From assembly GCA_009773555.1 (NCBI GenBank), contig WSXZ01000070.1, positions 1 through 39,867 of the forward strand: 39,867 nt of DNA, given 5' to 3'. The notes below the pieces were generated by a model. The model was not told the DNA's origin. It worked only from the letters and a program-made list of their open reading frames with translations, and made no database searches. This document shows, piece by piece, positions 8,293 to 18,834 of the stretch (position 1 is its first letter; every line of letters starts with the position of its first letter). A program made the translations under genes and the position numbers. This stretch comes from Methylocystaceae bacterium (lineage in GTDB: Bacteria > Pseudomonadota > Alphaproteobacteria > Rhizobiales > Beijerinckiaceae).

Positions 8293-10443
8293 ATGTTCCA
8301 GATTCACCGCGAAGAACTCGATTGGGCCGGGCGTAAGCTCGTGCTCGAGACCGGCAAGGTCGCCCGCCAGGCCGACGGCGCCGTGATGGCGAGTTGGGGC
8401 GAGACGACAGTGCTCGCGACAGTGGTTTCCGCCAAGACGGCCAAGCCCGGCCTGGACTTCTTCCCGCTCACGGTCAATTACCAGGAAAAAGCCTTCGCGG
8501 CGGGCCGCATTCCCGGCGGCTATTTCAAACGCGAGGGGCGCCCGTCGGAGCGCGAGACGCTCCTCTCCCGACTCATCGACCGGCCGATCCGCCCGCTGTT
8601 TCCCGACGGCTATCGTAACGAGACGCAGGTGGTCATCACCGTGCTGTCGCATGATCTGGAAAACGATCCCGACGTTCTCGCCATGGTCGCGGTCTCGGCG
8701 GCGCTGACGCTCTCCGGGGTGCCCTTCATGGGGCCCATCGGCGGCGCGCGCGTCGGCTTGGTCAATGGCGCGCTGAAACTCAATCCGACGATCGAGGAAA
8801 TGAAGCTTTCCGAGCTCGATCTCTTCGTCGCCGGCACGCAGGACGCCGTGCTGATGGTCGAGTCTGAAGCGAAAGAGCTGTCAGAAGAGACGATGCTCGA
8901 GGCCGTGATGACCGGTCATCGCGGCTTTCAGCCGGTGATCGACGCGATCATCCGCCTCGCCGAGCGCGCCGCCAAGGACCCGCGCGACCTCGTCATCGCC
9001 GACACGACGGATGTCACGAGCGCCGTCGCCCAGATCGCCGAAGCCGAGCTGCGCGAAGCCTATAAGCACACCGTCAAGCAGGAGCGTTACGCCGCCGTCG
9101 ACGCCGTGAAGGCGAAGGTGACCGCCGCGCTCTTCCCGGAAGGCGGCGAAGCCAAGTTCACCAAGGAAGAAGTCGGCGCGGCCTTTAAGGAGCTTCAGGC
9201 CAAGGTCGTCCGCTGGAACATTCTCGACACCGGCATCCGCATCGACGGCCGCGACGTCAAGACCGTGCGCCCGATCGTCTCCGAAGTCGGCGTTCTTCCG
9301 CGCACGCATGGCTCGGCGCTCTTCACCCGCGGCGAGACTCAGGCCTTAGTCGTGGCCACTCTCGGAACGGGCGAGGACGAGCAATATGTCGACTCGCTCG
9401 AGGGCACCTATAAGGAGCGCTTCCTGCTCCACTACAACTTCCCCCCCTACAGCGTCGGCGAGACCGGCCGCATGGGTTCGCCAGGCCGTCGCGAGATCGG
9501 CCATGGTAAGCTCGCTTGGCGCGCCATCCGGCCGATGCTGCCGGCCCCCGCGGAGTTCCCCTACACGCTGCGCGTCGTCTCCGAGATCACCGAATCGAAC
9601 GGCTCGTCCTCGATGGCCACTGTCTGCGGCACGTCGCTCGCGTTGATGGACGCGGGCGTGCCGCTGAAGGCGCCGACGGCCGGCATCGCCATGGGCCTCA
9701 TCCTCGAGGGCGAGCGCTTCGCGGTGCTCTCCGACATCTTGGGCGATGAGGACCATCTCGGCGACATGGACTTCAAAGTGGCGGGCACGTCGAACGGCGT
9801 CACCTCGCTGCAGATGGACATCAAGATCGCCGGCATCACCGAAGAAATCATGCGCGTCGCTCTCGCCCAGGCGCGCGACGGCCGCTTGCATATCCTCGGC
9901 GAGATGGCGAAGGCGATCACGGCTTCGCGCGCCGAGCTTGGCGAATTCGCGCCGCGCATCGAGACGTTGAAGATTCCGACCGACAAGATCCGCGACGTGA
10001 TCGGCACCGGCGGCAAGGTCATTCGCGAGATCGTCGAGAAGACCGGCGCCAAGATCAATATCGAGGACGACGGCACGGTGAAGGTCGCCTCCGCCGACGG
10101 CAATTCGATCAAGGCGGCGATCAACTGGATCAAGTCCATCGCCTCTGATCCCGAGGTCGGCTTGATCTACGAGGGCACGGTGGTGAAAACCGCGGACTTT
10201 GGCGCCTTCGTCAACTTCTTCGGCGCCAAGGACGGCCTCGTTCACATCTCGCAGCTTTCCAAGCAGCGCGTGAACAAGACGACCGACGTCGTGAAGGAAG
10301 GCGACCGCGTGAAGGTCAAACTCCTCGGCTTCGATGACCGCGGCAAGGTCCGCCTCTCGATGCGCGTCGTCGACCAGGAGACCGGCGAAGACCTCGAGGC
10401 CAAGGAAAAGGCCGAAGCCGTCGCGGCGAACGGCGGAGAATAG
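8293..10443 (+). CDS. pnp: Polyribonucleotide nucleotidyltransferase (PNPase)
   Basis: 716-residue PNPase, the phosphorolytic 3'-5' exoribonuclease of the RNA degradosome. The first RNase PH domain begins at [21 protein letters not shown], followed by the helical linker and the second, catalytic RNase PH domain ([23 protein letters not shown], then [15 protein letters not shown]). A KH domain follows ([21 protein letters not shown], residues about 563-583), then an S1 domain ([21 protein letters not shown], about 622-690) and a short acidic/alanine tail. Length and all domains are normal and no frame damage is seen. A purine-rich GAGAAAG sits before the ATG at 8293. It follows rpsO in the standard order and ends at a strong terminator. 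Confidence 0.98.
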   Translation: MFQIHREELDWAGRKLVLETGKVARQADGAVMASWGETTVLATVVSAKTAKPGLDFFPLTVNYQEKAFAAGRIPGGYFKREGRPSERETLLSRLIDRPIRPLFPDGYRNETQVVITVLSHDLENDPDVLAMVAVSAALTLSGVPFMGPIGGARVGLVNGALKLNPTIEEMKLSELDLFVAGTQDAVLMVESEAKELSEETMLEAVMTGHRGFQPVIDAIIRLAERAAKDPRDLVIADTTDVTSAVAQIAEAELREAYKHTVKQERYAAVDAVKAKVTAALFPEGGEAKFTKEEVGAAFKELQAKVVRWNILDTGIRIDGRDVKTVRPIVSEVGVLPRTHGSALFTRGETQALVVATLGTGEDEQYVDSLEGTYKERFLLHYNFPPYSVGETGRMGSPGRREIGHGKLAWRAIRPMLPAPAEFPYTLRVVSEITESNGSSSMATVCGTSLALMDAGVPLKAPTAGIAMGLILEGERFAVLSDILGDEDHLGDMDFKVAGTSNGVTSLQMDIKIAGITEEIMRVALAQARDGRLHILGEMAKAITASRAELGEFAPRIETLKIPTDKIRDVIGTGGKVIREIVEKTGAKINIEDDGTVKVASADGNSIKAAINWIKSIASDPEVGLIYEGTVVKTADFGAFVNFFGAKDGLVHISQLSKQRVNKTTDVVKEGDRVKVKLLGFDDRGKVRLSMRVVDQETGEDLEAKEKAEAVAANGGE

Positions 10444-10450
10444 GACATTC

Positions 10451-10484
10451 AACGGGCGGCTTCTCGAAGCCGCCCGTTTTTCTT
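10451..10484 (+). terminator. Rho-independent terminator of pnp
   Basis: Perfect 12-bp stem AACGGGCGGCTT / AAGCCGCCCGTT with a CTCG loop, directly followed by TTTCTT, starting 8 nt after the pnp stop codon. Confidence 0.93.
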
Positions 10485-10621
10485 GGCGCCGAAACGGCCG
10501 AACGAATTCATGACTGTTATTTGCGCGGCCGTCTTGGAGCGCGCAGATGTCCTCCCCGGCCTCCTTGCCAAGCCCGCGGCGCGCCCTGTCTATAGGGTTG
10601 AACGCAGCGACGGGGGCCGAC

Positions 10622-11695
10622 ATGAACGAGGAGCTTGAAGCGGCGGCGCTCGTCGATCAGGATCAGAACCTCTCAATCGACGTTTTTGTCCTCGCCAGGC
10701 TTGCCGTCACGCTTGCGTTTCTCTCTGCCGCGATTTTGATTTCTGCGCCCTTTCTGCCGGCGCTCACCTGGGCGCTCGTGCTCGCGGTTGTGTTCATTGC
10801 TCCGCATCGCCTGCTGGAGCGGTATCTGCCGCCCTCCCTTGCCGCCGCCGCGTCCATGCTGATCGTCGGGCTCGTCGTGGTTGGACCGCTGCTGCTTGTG
10901 ATCGAACGGCTCGTCAGCGAGGCCGCCGCAGGCGTCGACTATGTTCAGAAAACCGTGCAGCAAGGCGACTGGCAAACGATGCTCGACGGGCATCCTTGGC
11001 TCGGCGGTTTCCAAAGCTGGATCGCACGCAGGTTTGATCTGCAAGCGACGTTCTCGCAGCTGGGCGGCTTTGTCACCAATATGGCCGCAAACTTTCTGCG
11101 CGCGTCTACCGGTCAGATCATCACCACTCTTCTGGCTTTCTACCTCCTCTTCTTTTTCCTGCGCGACCGCGCCGTGGCGCTGCAGACGCTCGCGCGATTG
11201 TCGCCCTTCTCGAACATCGAAACCGGCAAGATCATCGTGCGCGTGCGCGATACGATCAATGCAATCCTCTTTGGCACGCTGGCGGTGTCGGCGCTGCAAG
11301 GCCTGCTTGGCGGAATCATGTTCTGGCTGCTGGATTTCAACTCGCCGGTGCTATGGGGGTTGATCATGGGGCTTGTCTCGATCGTGCCGGTGCTCGGCTC
11401 TTTCATCATTTGGATTCCGGCGACGATTTACCTTTTGATCGAGGACCGTTGGGTTGAAGCCATCATTCTCGGGCTGTGGGGCGGCGTGGTGATCTCCAGC
11501 ATCGACAATCTGGTTCGACCGCTGCTCATCGGCGACAGCTTGCGGCTCCATACGGTGCCCGCGTTCATCGCCATGCTCGGCGGCCTTCAATTGTTCGGCG
11601 CTTCGGGCATCGTCCTTGGCCCCATCGTTATGGCGCTCAGTCCGTTGCTGCTGGAATTCTGGAGACGTCGCGTCGGACCCGATCAGCCGGCTTAG
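10622..11695 (+). CDS. AI-2E family transporter (PerM/YdiK-like permease)
   Basis: 357 residues from the ATG at 10622. It has the AI-2E exporter family layout: two N-terminal hydrophobic spans (residues about 20-60), one at about 75-95, a long amphipathic region (EAAAGVDYVQKTVQQGDWQ), then a cluster of C-terminal spans with LLAFYLLFFFLRDR and the family stretch LWGLIMGLVSIVPVLGSFIIWIP, followed by DNLVRPLLIGDSLRLHT. The family exports small molecules or acts in ion homeostasis; the AI-2 link holds only for a few members, so the substrate is unknown. An upstream in-frame ATG at 10547 would add sequence without conserved character. The gene is convergent with addA, leaving a 16-bp gap. Confidence 0.88.
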   Translation: MNEELEAAALVDQDQNLSIDVFVLARLAVTLAFLSAAILISAPFLPALTWALVLAVVFIAPHRLLERYLPPSLAAAASMLIVGLVVVGPLLLVIERLVSEAAAGVDYVQKTVQQGDWQTMLDGHPWLGGFQSWIARRFDLQATFSQLGGFVTNMAANFLRASTGQIITTLLAFYLLFFFLRDRAVALQTLARLSPFSNIETGKIIVRVRDTINAILFGTLAVSALQGLLGGIMFWLLDFNSPVLWGLIMGLVSIVPVLGSFIIWIPATIYLLIEDRWVEAIILGLWGGVVISSIDNLVRPLLIGDSLRLHTVPAFIAMLGGLQLFGASGIVLGPIVMALSPLLLEFWRRRVGPDQPA

Positions 11696-11711
11696 CCTCA
11701 GCCTGCGGGAA

Positions 11712-14700
11712 CTACGTCAGCGCGCAAGCGAGCGCATGGGCCAGCGCCGATTCATCGGCTTCGAGCACGCTGGCGTTCTGCGTGTAGATCAGAAAGCAGC
11801 GCAGCCGCTTGCCGGGGAAGAGCGGCGCGATCGCGGCGCGATAGAGCGCGAGCTGGCGCACATGCGCATCTTCGAGCTTGACGCGCGGCCGTCCGGTCTT
11901 GAATTCGGCGATGAGCGCCTCGGTCGCCGTTTCGGCAAGGCGGTCGATGCGCCCCGCGACGACGGCTCCGTTTTCGAGCGTCGCGACGATGTCGACCTCA
12001 GGAGTCGAGTCTGGGCAAAAGAGCGGCGCGAGACGCGGATCGGCGAGAACCGCGAGCGCCGACTGCGCTAGCGCCTCTCGCCTGTCTTCGATCAGAAAGC
12101 CGCCACGCGCCGCAAGGAAGCGCCGCGCCGCGCTTTGCCGATCGTCTGGCGCGCAGGCCGGCAGATGCTGCAGCAGCGCATGGACGAGACGGCCGTGCAG
12201 CAGACGTTCCGCTTCGCCTCGGCGCGCAGCCACGCCGTCCGCGCCATTGGCGATGAGGTCTGCGCCAGCCAGCGCGCTCGAGGGACGCAGCGGCGGCGCC
12301 GGCGCAACTTCGGGCCGCGCCTTGGTCCTCGCGAAGGCCGGAATGTCCACGGCGTCGGTCCGCAGCGCTCTTCTCGCAAGATCGAAGCGCGGCGGAACCG
12401 CGCCGCGGCGCAGAATCGTCGATGTCGCATCGAGGGGGTCGGGCACAATCTCGCAATTGGGTTCGAGCGCGTCGCGTACGGCGTCGTACCAGCAGCCGTC
12501 AGCGCGCCCGCTCACGCCGTGAGCGCCACAAATGTAAAGCCGCTCCTCGGCGCGCGTCAGCGCGACATAAAGCAGGCGCTGGCTTTCCTCGCGCTCGCCG
12601 CGCCGATGCGCCTCGCGCGCCTGGTGGAGGGCGATCGGGTCGCTGTCCTTGCCGATCGACCAGAGGAGCGCCGCTTCGTCAGTCTCGCCGAGCGCATAGA
12701 GCTTCGGATCATGCTTGCCGGCGGACGCCCCGCAGGTGTCCGGCAAAAACACGATCTTCGCCTCCAGACCCTTCGCGGCATGAGCGGTCATCACCCGCAC
12801 GGCGCCGCCGGGTCAGCGATGGCGGCTGTTCGCGTTCGAAACTCGCGGCGAGCTTTAAGAATTCGTCGATGGCGTCCTCGGCTTCGCCTCCTAGCCTCGC
12901 CATGAGCTTCGCGCGCCCGCCGTCAGTCCCGAGAATGCTGCTGTAAAAATCGAACGGCGCCAGAGCCGCAGCATCGCGTCGCAAGCGTCGAAGCCGCGCC
13001 GCGGCTTCCCGGCAACGCGCGTCTTCGGACTGCTCGAGCGCTTCGATCAGTGAAGCGGGACGGCCTGGCGCGAGCGCGATGAGATCGTCGTCGTCGAAGC
13101 CGAAAAACGGCGACTTCAACACGCACGCCAGCGTCAGATCGTCTTGCGGCAACAGCGCGGCGCGTCCAAGCGCGACGAGATCATGGACGGCGATATGGTC
13201 GGCGAGGTTGAGCCGGTCGGCGCCCGCGACGGGGACATGTTCGCTTTTCAGAGCGCGAATGATCGCCTCGAAGAGCGGACCCCGCTTGCGCACCAGAACC
13301 AATATGTCGCTAGGTTCGACGGGACGCAGCGCGCCGCCGTCCTCGACGCATTCGCCGCTCTGCGGCGCAAGCAACGCCCTGACTTTGCGCGCCAGTCTTT
13401 CCGCCAGACGCTCACTGGGGTCGCTCGCGTCGACATAGTCGACCGGCAGGCGCCAATCGCTCGGGTCCTGCGCTTTTTCCGCGCCGATCGGCTCCCAGAT
13501 CTCGATGAGCGCCGCGACATCGGATTTCCACGCCTCATGCCTTGGCGCCGGCTCCTGGGGATCGCAGCACAGGCCGAGGCGATTCTCTTCGATTGCGAAA
13601 ATGTCATCGACGGCCTGCAGCACGCCGGGCGATGAGCGGAAGGATTGCGTGAGCCTCACCGCTTCGAAGCGGCGTTCGACGCCTTCGAATCTTCGGCGAA
13701 ACTCGCGCCGCATCTCGTCGAATCTTTCCGGCGCCGCGCCCTGGAAGGAAAAGATCGATTGCTTCTCGTCGCCGACCGCAAAAAAACTGCGCGGCGGACC
13801 GCCCTTCGCTTCGCGCGCGCTGGCGCCTGCGCAAAATTCGTCAGCGATCGCCGCCAATATGTCCCACTGCGCCGGACTCGTATCCTGCGCCTCATCGAGC
13901 AGGATGTGGTCAATCTGCGCGTCGAGCTTATAGAGCACCCAGGACGGGCTCGAACGATGAAGCAGGCGGCGCGCGCCCTCGATCAGATCGTCATAGTCGA
14001 GTAGTCCCCGACGTCTTTTGGCATGCTCATATTCGCCAAGAATGGCGTCGCCGAGAACATGCAGCGCCAGCGAGCGTTCGGCCGCGGCCGCGGCCTTGCG
14101 CCTTTCGATGAGCGTGACGAGTCTGTCGCGCTCAGCCTCCACGCGCACAAGAAGCTGTGGTTCGCATTTGGCGAGCGGGCCGGTGATGATTTTTGTTTTT
14201 CCCAGGCCGCGCGGCTCGCCGTCTTTCTTGAAGAAGGCTGCGAGATAGCTCTCGATACAGTCCGGATGCGGCGCAAGCACAAAAGCGGAGTCTAGCGAAT
14301 CGGCGAGCTTGCCGTCGTTGGTCGAACCGCCGCGCAGCATTTTGGCGAGCGTCGGCCACGCGGACGGCGGCTCGCCGTCCGCGATGATCGCCGCTTCGAT
14401 TCGCGCCAGCGTTTCTTCGGGGCGCAAACCAAGCGCGGCAAAGACACGCGCCTCATAATCGTCCTGCTCGCGCATGCACGCGATCTCTTGACGGTGATGC
14501 AGCAATTCTTCGCAGAGCGCGTCGAATCCCGCGGCCGTCGTCTCACGGGCGACAAGCTCCAGCGCTTTTCGCAGCGATCCATTATCTCGCGTGGCGGCCT
14601 CGAGCGCGCGCCGGCGCGCCGCATCCATCAGCTCGGCGCGCTCCAGATCGTCGACGACGCGGAAGGACGCCGGAACATTGGCTTCGAAAGGAAAGATATG

Positions 14701-15102
14701 CAGCAGCTTTTCGCAGAAGGCGTGGATCGTTTGGATCTTGAGGCCGCCGGGCGTCTCGACGGCGCGCGCGAAAAGCCGCCGGGCGAAATCAAGATCGATG
14801 CGCGATTCGACCGTCGCGCCCATCTGAGCGATTTCATTGGCCAGCGCCGCATCGTCGAGCGTCGCCCAGCGCGCGAGCGCATCAAAGACGCGCGAACCCA
14901 TATTGGCCGCCGCCGCCTTCGTATAAGTGAGGCAGAGAATCTGCGACGGCCGCGCGCCGGCAAGCAGCAGCCGCAAAACCCGCTGCGCGAGCACATGGGT
15001 TTTCCCGGAGCCGGCATGCGCCGAAACCCAGGCGGACGTGAACGGATCTGAGGCCGCTTGCTGGCGCCGGATCGTCAGGGCGCCGACGGGCCGCTCGCTC
15101 AT
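11712..15102 (-). pseudogene. addA: addA, AddAB helicase-nuclease subunit, internally deleted and frameshifted
   Basis: Two overlapping frames encode one AddA. The first (15102 to about 12820) carries the UvrD-like helicase: Walker A AHAGSGKTHV (residues 29-38), LTYTKAAAANM, and the motif II segment LLDEAQDTSPAQWD. It runs to EREQPPSLT and then loses the match. The second (12800-11712) resumes with VRVMTAHAAKGLEAKIVFLPDT and includes the RecB-type nuclease motifs GRIDRL and IAEFKTGRP. In the family about 20-25 residues separate these two pieces, so roughly 60 bp is missing along with a frameshift (missing length about 2 mod 3). AddA with AddB processes double-strand breaks for RecA. The ATG at 15102 overlaps the addB stop by 4 nt. 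If real, the cell lacks full AddAB activity unless another copy exists. Confidence 0.87.
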
Positions 15103-18100
15103 GCCGTCTCTCCGCCGCCGCGCATCCATTCCTTGACGCGCGCCAGATGGTCGTAGTCGCCGACATCGCTCATAAAAGCCGGATGCGGCCGCGACGCATA
15201 GGGCGTCGATTCACTGGAAAACTGCGACAGCAGCTCTTCGAGCTGCGCGCGATGCGCCGCGACGACATCGGCGAAGCGCGCGTCTTTCCATTCGAGCCAG
15301 TGAGTCTCGCCGCCCTTTCGCAAGCCGATATAGGCGGCGCCGGAAACTGGCCGCACGCCGATTTTTTCGAAAGCGCCGGCCTCGATCATCGCCGCCTCCA
15401 ACGTCAGCTGCGGCGACCAGCCGGCCTTGACCTGCTTTTTGGACGGCGGCGCGCCCGTCTTGTAGTCGAAGACATAGGCCTGGCCCTCGCGGTCGACCTC
15501 GATGCGGTCGGCGATCGCGGTCAGGCGAAAAATCGTTCCGTCGGTAAGTGCAAGCGCGATCTCGCCGCGCGTTTCGACATGGATGTCGCAGTCCAAAGCG
15601 CGACGCTCCTGTTCGAAGCTGAACGCATGATCGAGCCCCGCTTCGATGCGCGGCCACTGGAAACTCACGAAGGCGGGATCGGCCATGAAGCCATCGAGTT
15701 TCTCGCGCGCGAGATCGCGGAGAACGTCGCGGGCGCCAGAGGGAAGCGCGCCGCGCGGATGGCGCGCGACGAACGCCGCAAGCGCCTCATGTATCGCGAC
15801 GCCGATTTCGCGCGCGCCGGCCTCCGCGCCTATCGGCGGCAGAGGCGTGAGTTTGAGAATATATTCGGCGAAGATCGCGTAAGGATCGCGCCGCAGGCGC
15901 TCGACGCGGGTGACGCTCAAGCGGTGCGGGCGCAGCGCCGCCGGTGGGCGCGGCTGCGGCCGCTCGATCGCAATCGTCGTTTCGGGACGATCGAGCGCCG
16001 CGGCGATCGCGAGCATCGCGTCGCCGCGTTTCCTGCAGTCGTCGAACGCGTCGCCGGCAAGCGCCGAGAGACGCGCGATGAAGCGGGAAGGAATGGTTGG
16101 CGCGCCATTACGCTTGATGGCGCGGCTCAGCACGACGCGCTCTGCGCCCAAAGCCATGACGAAATCATGTGCGCTCTGGCCGATGCGTCGCTCGGGCGCC
16201 ATCAAGCCGAGTTGCGCGCGCATCGAGCGGTTGAGAAAAGCGCCAGTATCCGTCTGCGGCGGCCATACGCCTTCGTCCAGTCCGGCGAGCAGGACGAGGT
16301 CGGCCTCGATGAGCCGCGCTTCCAAAGGACCGAGGATCTTCAAGCGCGGATGGGCGCGTCTTGGGCCGCGCAGCATCGTCTCGGCGGCGACACGGTCGAA
16401 CAAAGCTGCATAGTTTTGCGCGTCAAAGCCTGCCGGCGCCTCAGCGTGCGCGAGCCGATCGAGGAGTTCGAACAGCGCCGACGCGCCCTCTGCATCAGCG
16501 TCGTCGGCGCCGGCGATCACCGCTTCAAGCGCGCCGCTATGCGCGCGCGCGCGGTCCGACAGCGACGCCGACGGCGTCAGCGCGGCGACGGGCGAGAAAG
16601 CGGCGTCAATACGCGCAAGCGCGTCTTCGATCGCGCACCACTCGTCATCGCTGATGCGGCGCGCCGCCGGATGCGCATGCGTCGCGCGCGCCACTTCGCG
16701 CGCCGGCGGGACGCGCGCCGCCCAGCCGCCGTCAGGCTGCGCGAATGTGCGCAGCACCCCGATCTCGATGAGCGGCGCGAGCGATGCGACGCGCGCGCGT
16801 GAGAGTCCGAGCCCGGTCAGCGGATGGGCGAGCAGCGCGGCCACGTTCACGGCGCCGGCGCGATCCGATCCGATCGTCGCGACGAGCCGCGCCAGCGCGC
16901 CGATGGACGTTCTTGCGAGCGGCATGCCGCCAGAATCGTCGATCTCAATGTCGAAGCGTCGCAATTCGGCGGCGACGCGCCGCGCAATGAGCCGGTCCGG
17001 CGTCACAAGCGCCGCCGTTCGGCCGGGCGTCTCCAGCGCCTCGCGCATGAAGAGCGCAAGCGCCAAAGCTTCGAGCCGCTCGTCCGGCGCGTCCAGCGCG
17101 ATGACGCCGTCGAGCGCCTGTGCGAAGCCGCCGCTCTGCGCAGCCTGATAGTCGCGCCACGCCGACGTCGCGTCAGCCGGCGCCATCGCTTGCGAGACAA
17201 ACGCGCGGCGCGCGGCGAGCGCCGGAGTCACGCGCGCCAGTTCCCGGGGCTCGTCGCGCGCCGCGCCCATGGCGGCGAGCAAGCGTTTCAGCATCATCTG
17301 CGGATGGGTGAAGGCCGGTTCTCCGCCTCGCTCGGTCTGACCCACGCCCGTCCAGGCGTCCGCGCTCATGATCTGATCGAGGCCCGGCAGGACCACGGCG
17401 CCATTTTCGAGCCCGGCGATGGCGGCGAGCAGCCGTGTCGTCGTCGGCTGCGCGCCGGTGGAGCCGAGCGCGATCACCGGCGCGGTCGGCGGCGTGCGGG
17501 CAAGCTCCGCGAGCTGCGCTTCAACGAGGCGTTTTTGATAAGCGCTGGCGTCGATCCGTCCGCGGTCCGCGAGAATTTGCGGCCATTCGCGCAAGGCGAT
17601 CTGCAGAAATTTCGTCGTGATCGCCCAGAAATCGCTGTAGGCGTCATCGCTCAAAGTATCGAATGTGTCGACCGAAACATCCTCGATGTGCAATTCGTCG
17701 ATGAGGGCGCCGAGCTCGGCGGCCAGCGCATAGGCGGCCGACGGCGTCGATGCGACGAGAAGCGGTTCGCTCTCATGCAGGCTGGGCGCGCCGCTCGTAT
17801 CGACCGAGATGAGCGCGCGCCCGATCGCTTGCGCCCATTGCAGAATGAGCTGCGACAGCAGCAGGCGTCGTTCCAGCTCTTCGATCGGCGCGGCGAGGGA
17901 CGCGTCAGTCTCGACGCCAAAATCTCCGGCAAACAGAGCGGCGTTCTCGCGCTCCTCCAAAGCGCCGAGCGGCAGGATGCGCGGCAGCAGCGTCGCGCGC
18001 CGATCCAGCGCTTGCGCGAATTCGGCCGCGAGCGCCCGCGCCGCGCGCTGGGTCGGCACATAGATCGTGGCGCGCGCCATCGTCAGCGGCGGCGTGTCGC

Positions 18101-18206
18101 GCGAGAGGCCGGGAACGATCTCGCCGTCGAGCAGCGCCGAAACGAACGTCTTCAGAAATGGCGCGCCAGGCGCGATGGTGAACAGATTGCGCCAACGAGC
18201 GAGCAT
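15099..18206 (-). CDS. addB: AddB, double-strand break repair helicase-nuclease subunit
   Basis: 1035-residue AddB of the alphaproteobacterial type. The N-terminus FTIAPGAPFLKTFVSALLDG is the degenerate Walker-A-like start of the inactive helicase half; RATIYVPTQRAARALAAEF follows. The C-terminal RecB-like nuclease domain carries EAGAREIGVAIHEALAAF and the catalytic FDYKTGAPPSKKQ (D and K of the D..ExK motif region). It forms the AddAB complex that unwinds and resects broken DNA ends. Its stop overlaps the addA ATG, and it begins 5 bp after the murU remnant, so the genes are co-transcribed. Unlike its neighbours on both sides, it shows no frame disruption over 3.1 kb. Confidence 0.94.
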   Translation of the reverse strand: MLARWRNLFTIAPGAPFLKTFVSALLDGEIVPGLSRDTPPLTMARATIYVPTQRAARALAAEFAQALDRRATLLPRILPLGALEERENAALFAGDFGVETDASLAAPIEELERRLLLSQLILQWAQAIGRALISVDTSGAPSLHESEPLLVASTPSAAYALAAELGALIDELHIEDVSVDTFDTLSDDAYSDFWAITTKFLQIALREWPQILADRGRIDASAYQKRLVEAQLAELARTPPTAPVIALGSTGAQPTTTRLLAAIAGLENGAVVLPGLDQIMSADAWTGVGQTERGGEPAFTHPQMMLKRLLAAMGAARDEPRELARVTPALAARRAFVSQAMAPADATSAWRDYQAAQSGGFAQALDGVIALDAPDERLEALALALFMREALETPGRTAALVTPDRLIARRVAAELRRFDIEIDDSGGMPLARTSIGALARLVATIGSDRAGAVNVAALLAHPLTGLGLSRARVASLAPLIEIGVLRTFAQPDGGWAARVPPAREVARATHAHPAARRISDDEWCAIEDALARIDAAFSPVAALTPSASLSDRARAHSGALEAVIAGADDADAEGASALFELLDRLAHAEAPAGFDAQNYAALFDRVAAETMLRGPRRAHPRLKILGPLEARLIEADLVLLAGLDEGVWPPQTDTGAFLNRSMRAQLGLMAPERRIGQSAHDFVMALGAERVVLSRAIKRNGAPTIPSRFIARLSALAGDAFDDCRKRGDAMLAIAAALDRPETTIAIERPQPRPPAALRPHRLSVTRVERLRRDPYAIFAEYILKLTPLPPIGAEAGAREIGVAIHEALAAFVARHPRGALPSGARDVLRDLAREKLDGFMADPAFVSFQWPRIEAGLDHAFSFEQERRALDCDIHVETRGEIALALTDGTIFRLTAIADRIEVDREGQAYVFDYKTGAPPSKKQVKAGWSPQLTLEAAMIEAGAFEKIGVRPVSGAAYIGLRKGGETHWLEWKDARFADVVAAHRAQLEELLSQFSSESTPYASRPHPAFMSDVGDYDHLARVKEWMRGGGETA

Positions 18207-18211
18207 CGCGC

Positions 18212-18800
18212 TCAGCTCCGGCGCAGGGCGATCGCACGCTCGGCCTCTGCAATAGCCGCGACCGTGCCGACGTGAAGCCAGAGTCCGCTGGAAACGACTC
18301 CATAGAGTCGTCCCTTGCGCGCGGCCTCGAAAAAGAAGGGCGCGAGCTTGAAGACGTCATCCGCGACGCCGGCGAAGAGCTGCGGCTTCATGAGGCCCAC
18401 GCCGGTATACCAGCGCCGCGTCCATCATCTCGGGGTCAAAGGCGTCCGCGAGCGCCAGAACATTGGAGCGCGCCGCGTCGATCCAAAACGCGTCGGTGTT
18501 GCAAACGAAAAATGGATCGTTTCCGATCAAGGGAAGCGCTTTCTTGATCCCGCCGCCTTGATCCAGCAGCAGCCTGCGCTCATCAGAAATCACGACTCGC
18601 GGACGGGCGCGCGTCGCGAGATGCGTTTCAATCTGATCGGCGAGATGATGGACGTTGACGATGGCCCGTTCGACGCCCGCCTTCTCGAATTCGTCGAGCG
18701 CGCGATCGATCAGCGTGCGGCCAGCGACGGAAACGAGCGGCTTCGGCGTCGCTTCGGTGATCGGCCGCATGCGCGCGCCAAGCCCCGCGGCGAACACCAT
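18212..18800 (-). pseudogene. murU: murU-type nucleotidyltransferase, internally deleted and frameshifted
   Basis: The N-terminal half (from 18800) is a sugar-1-phosphate nucleotidyltransferase: MVFAAGLGARMRPITEATPKPLV with the GxGxRxxPxTxxxPKPL pattern, then DQGGGIKKAL and FFVCNTDAFW. At about 18404 the frame changes, and the C-terminal half resumes as YTGVGLMKPQLF and ends VSSGLWLHVGTVAAIAEAE at 18212. In intact homologues about 35-40 residues separate MMDAALL from the (V/Y)(F/Y)TG motif, so around 110 bp is missing at one point. MurU turns N-acetylmuramate-1-phosphate into UDP-MurNAc in cell-wall recycling, using the product of AmgK encoded just upstream. The ATG at 18800 is the only good start; it begins 35 nt after the amgK stop. 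Confidence 0.85.
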
Positions 18801-18834
18801 GGCGACGCTCGGCGCAGACGCGCGCGCGCGCTTC

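Noticed and set aside
9346-10623. Long minus-strand frame opposite pnp
   Set aside because: Antisense shadow of pnp with Arg/Asp/His-rich composition and no domain.
15147-18275. Long plus-strand frames opposite addB
   Set aside because: Antisense shadows; the minus strand carries a full AddB with motifs.
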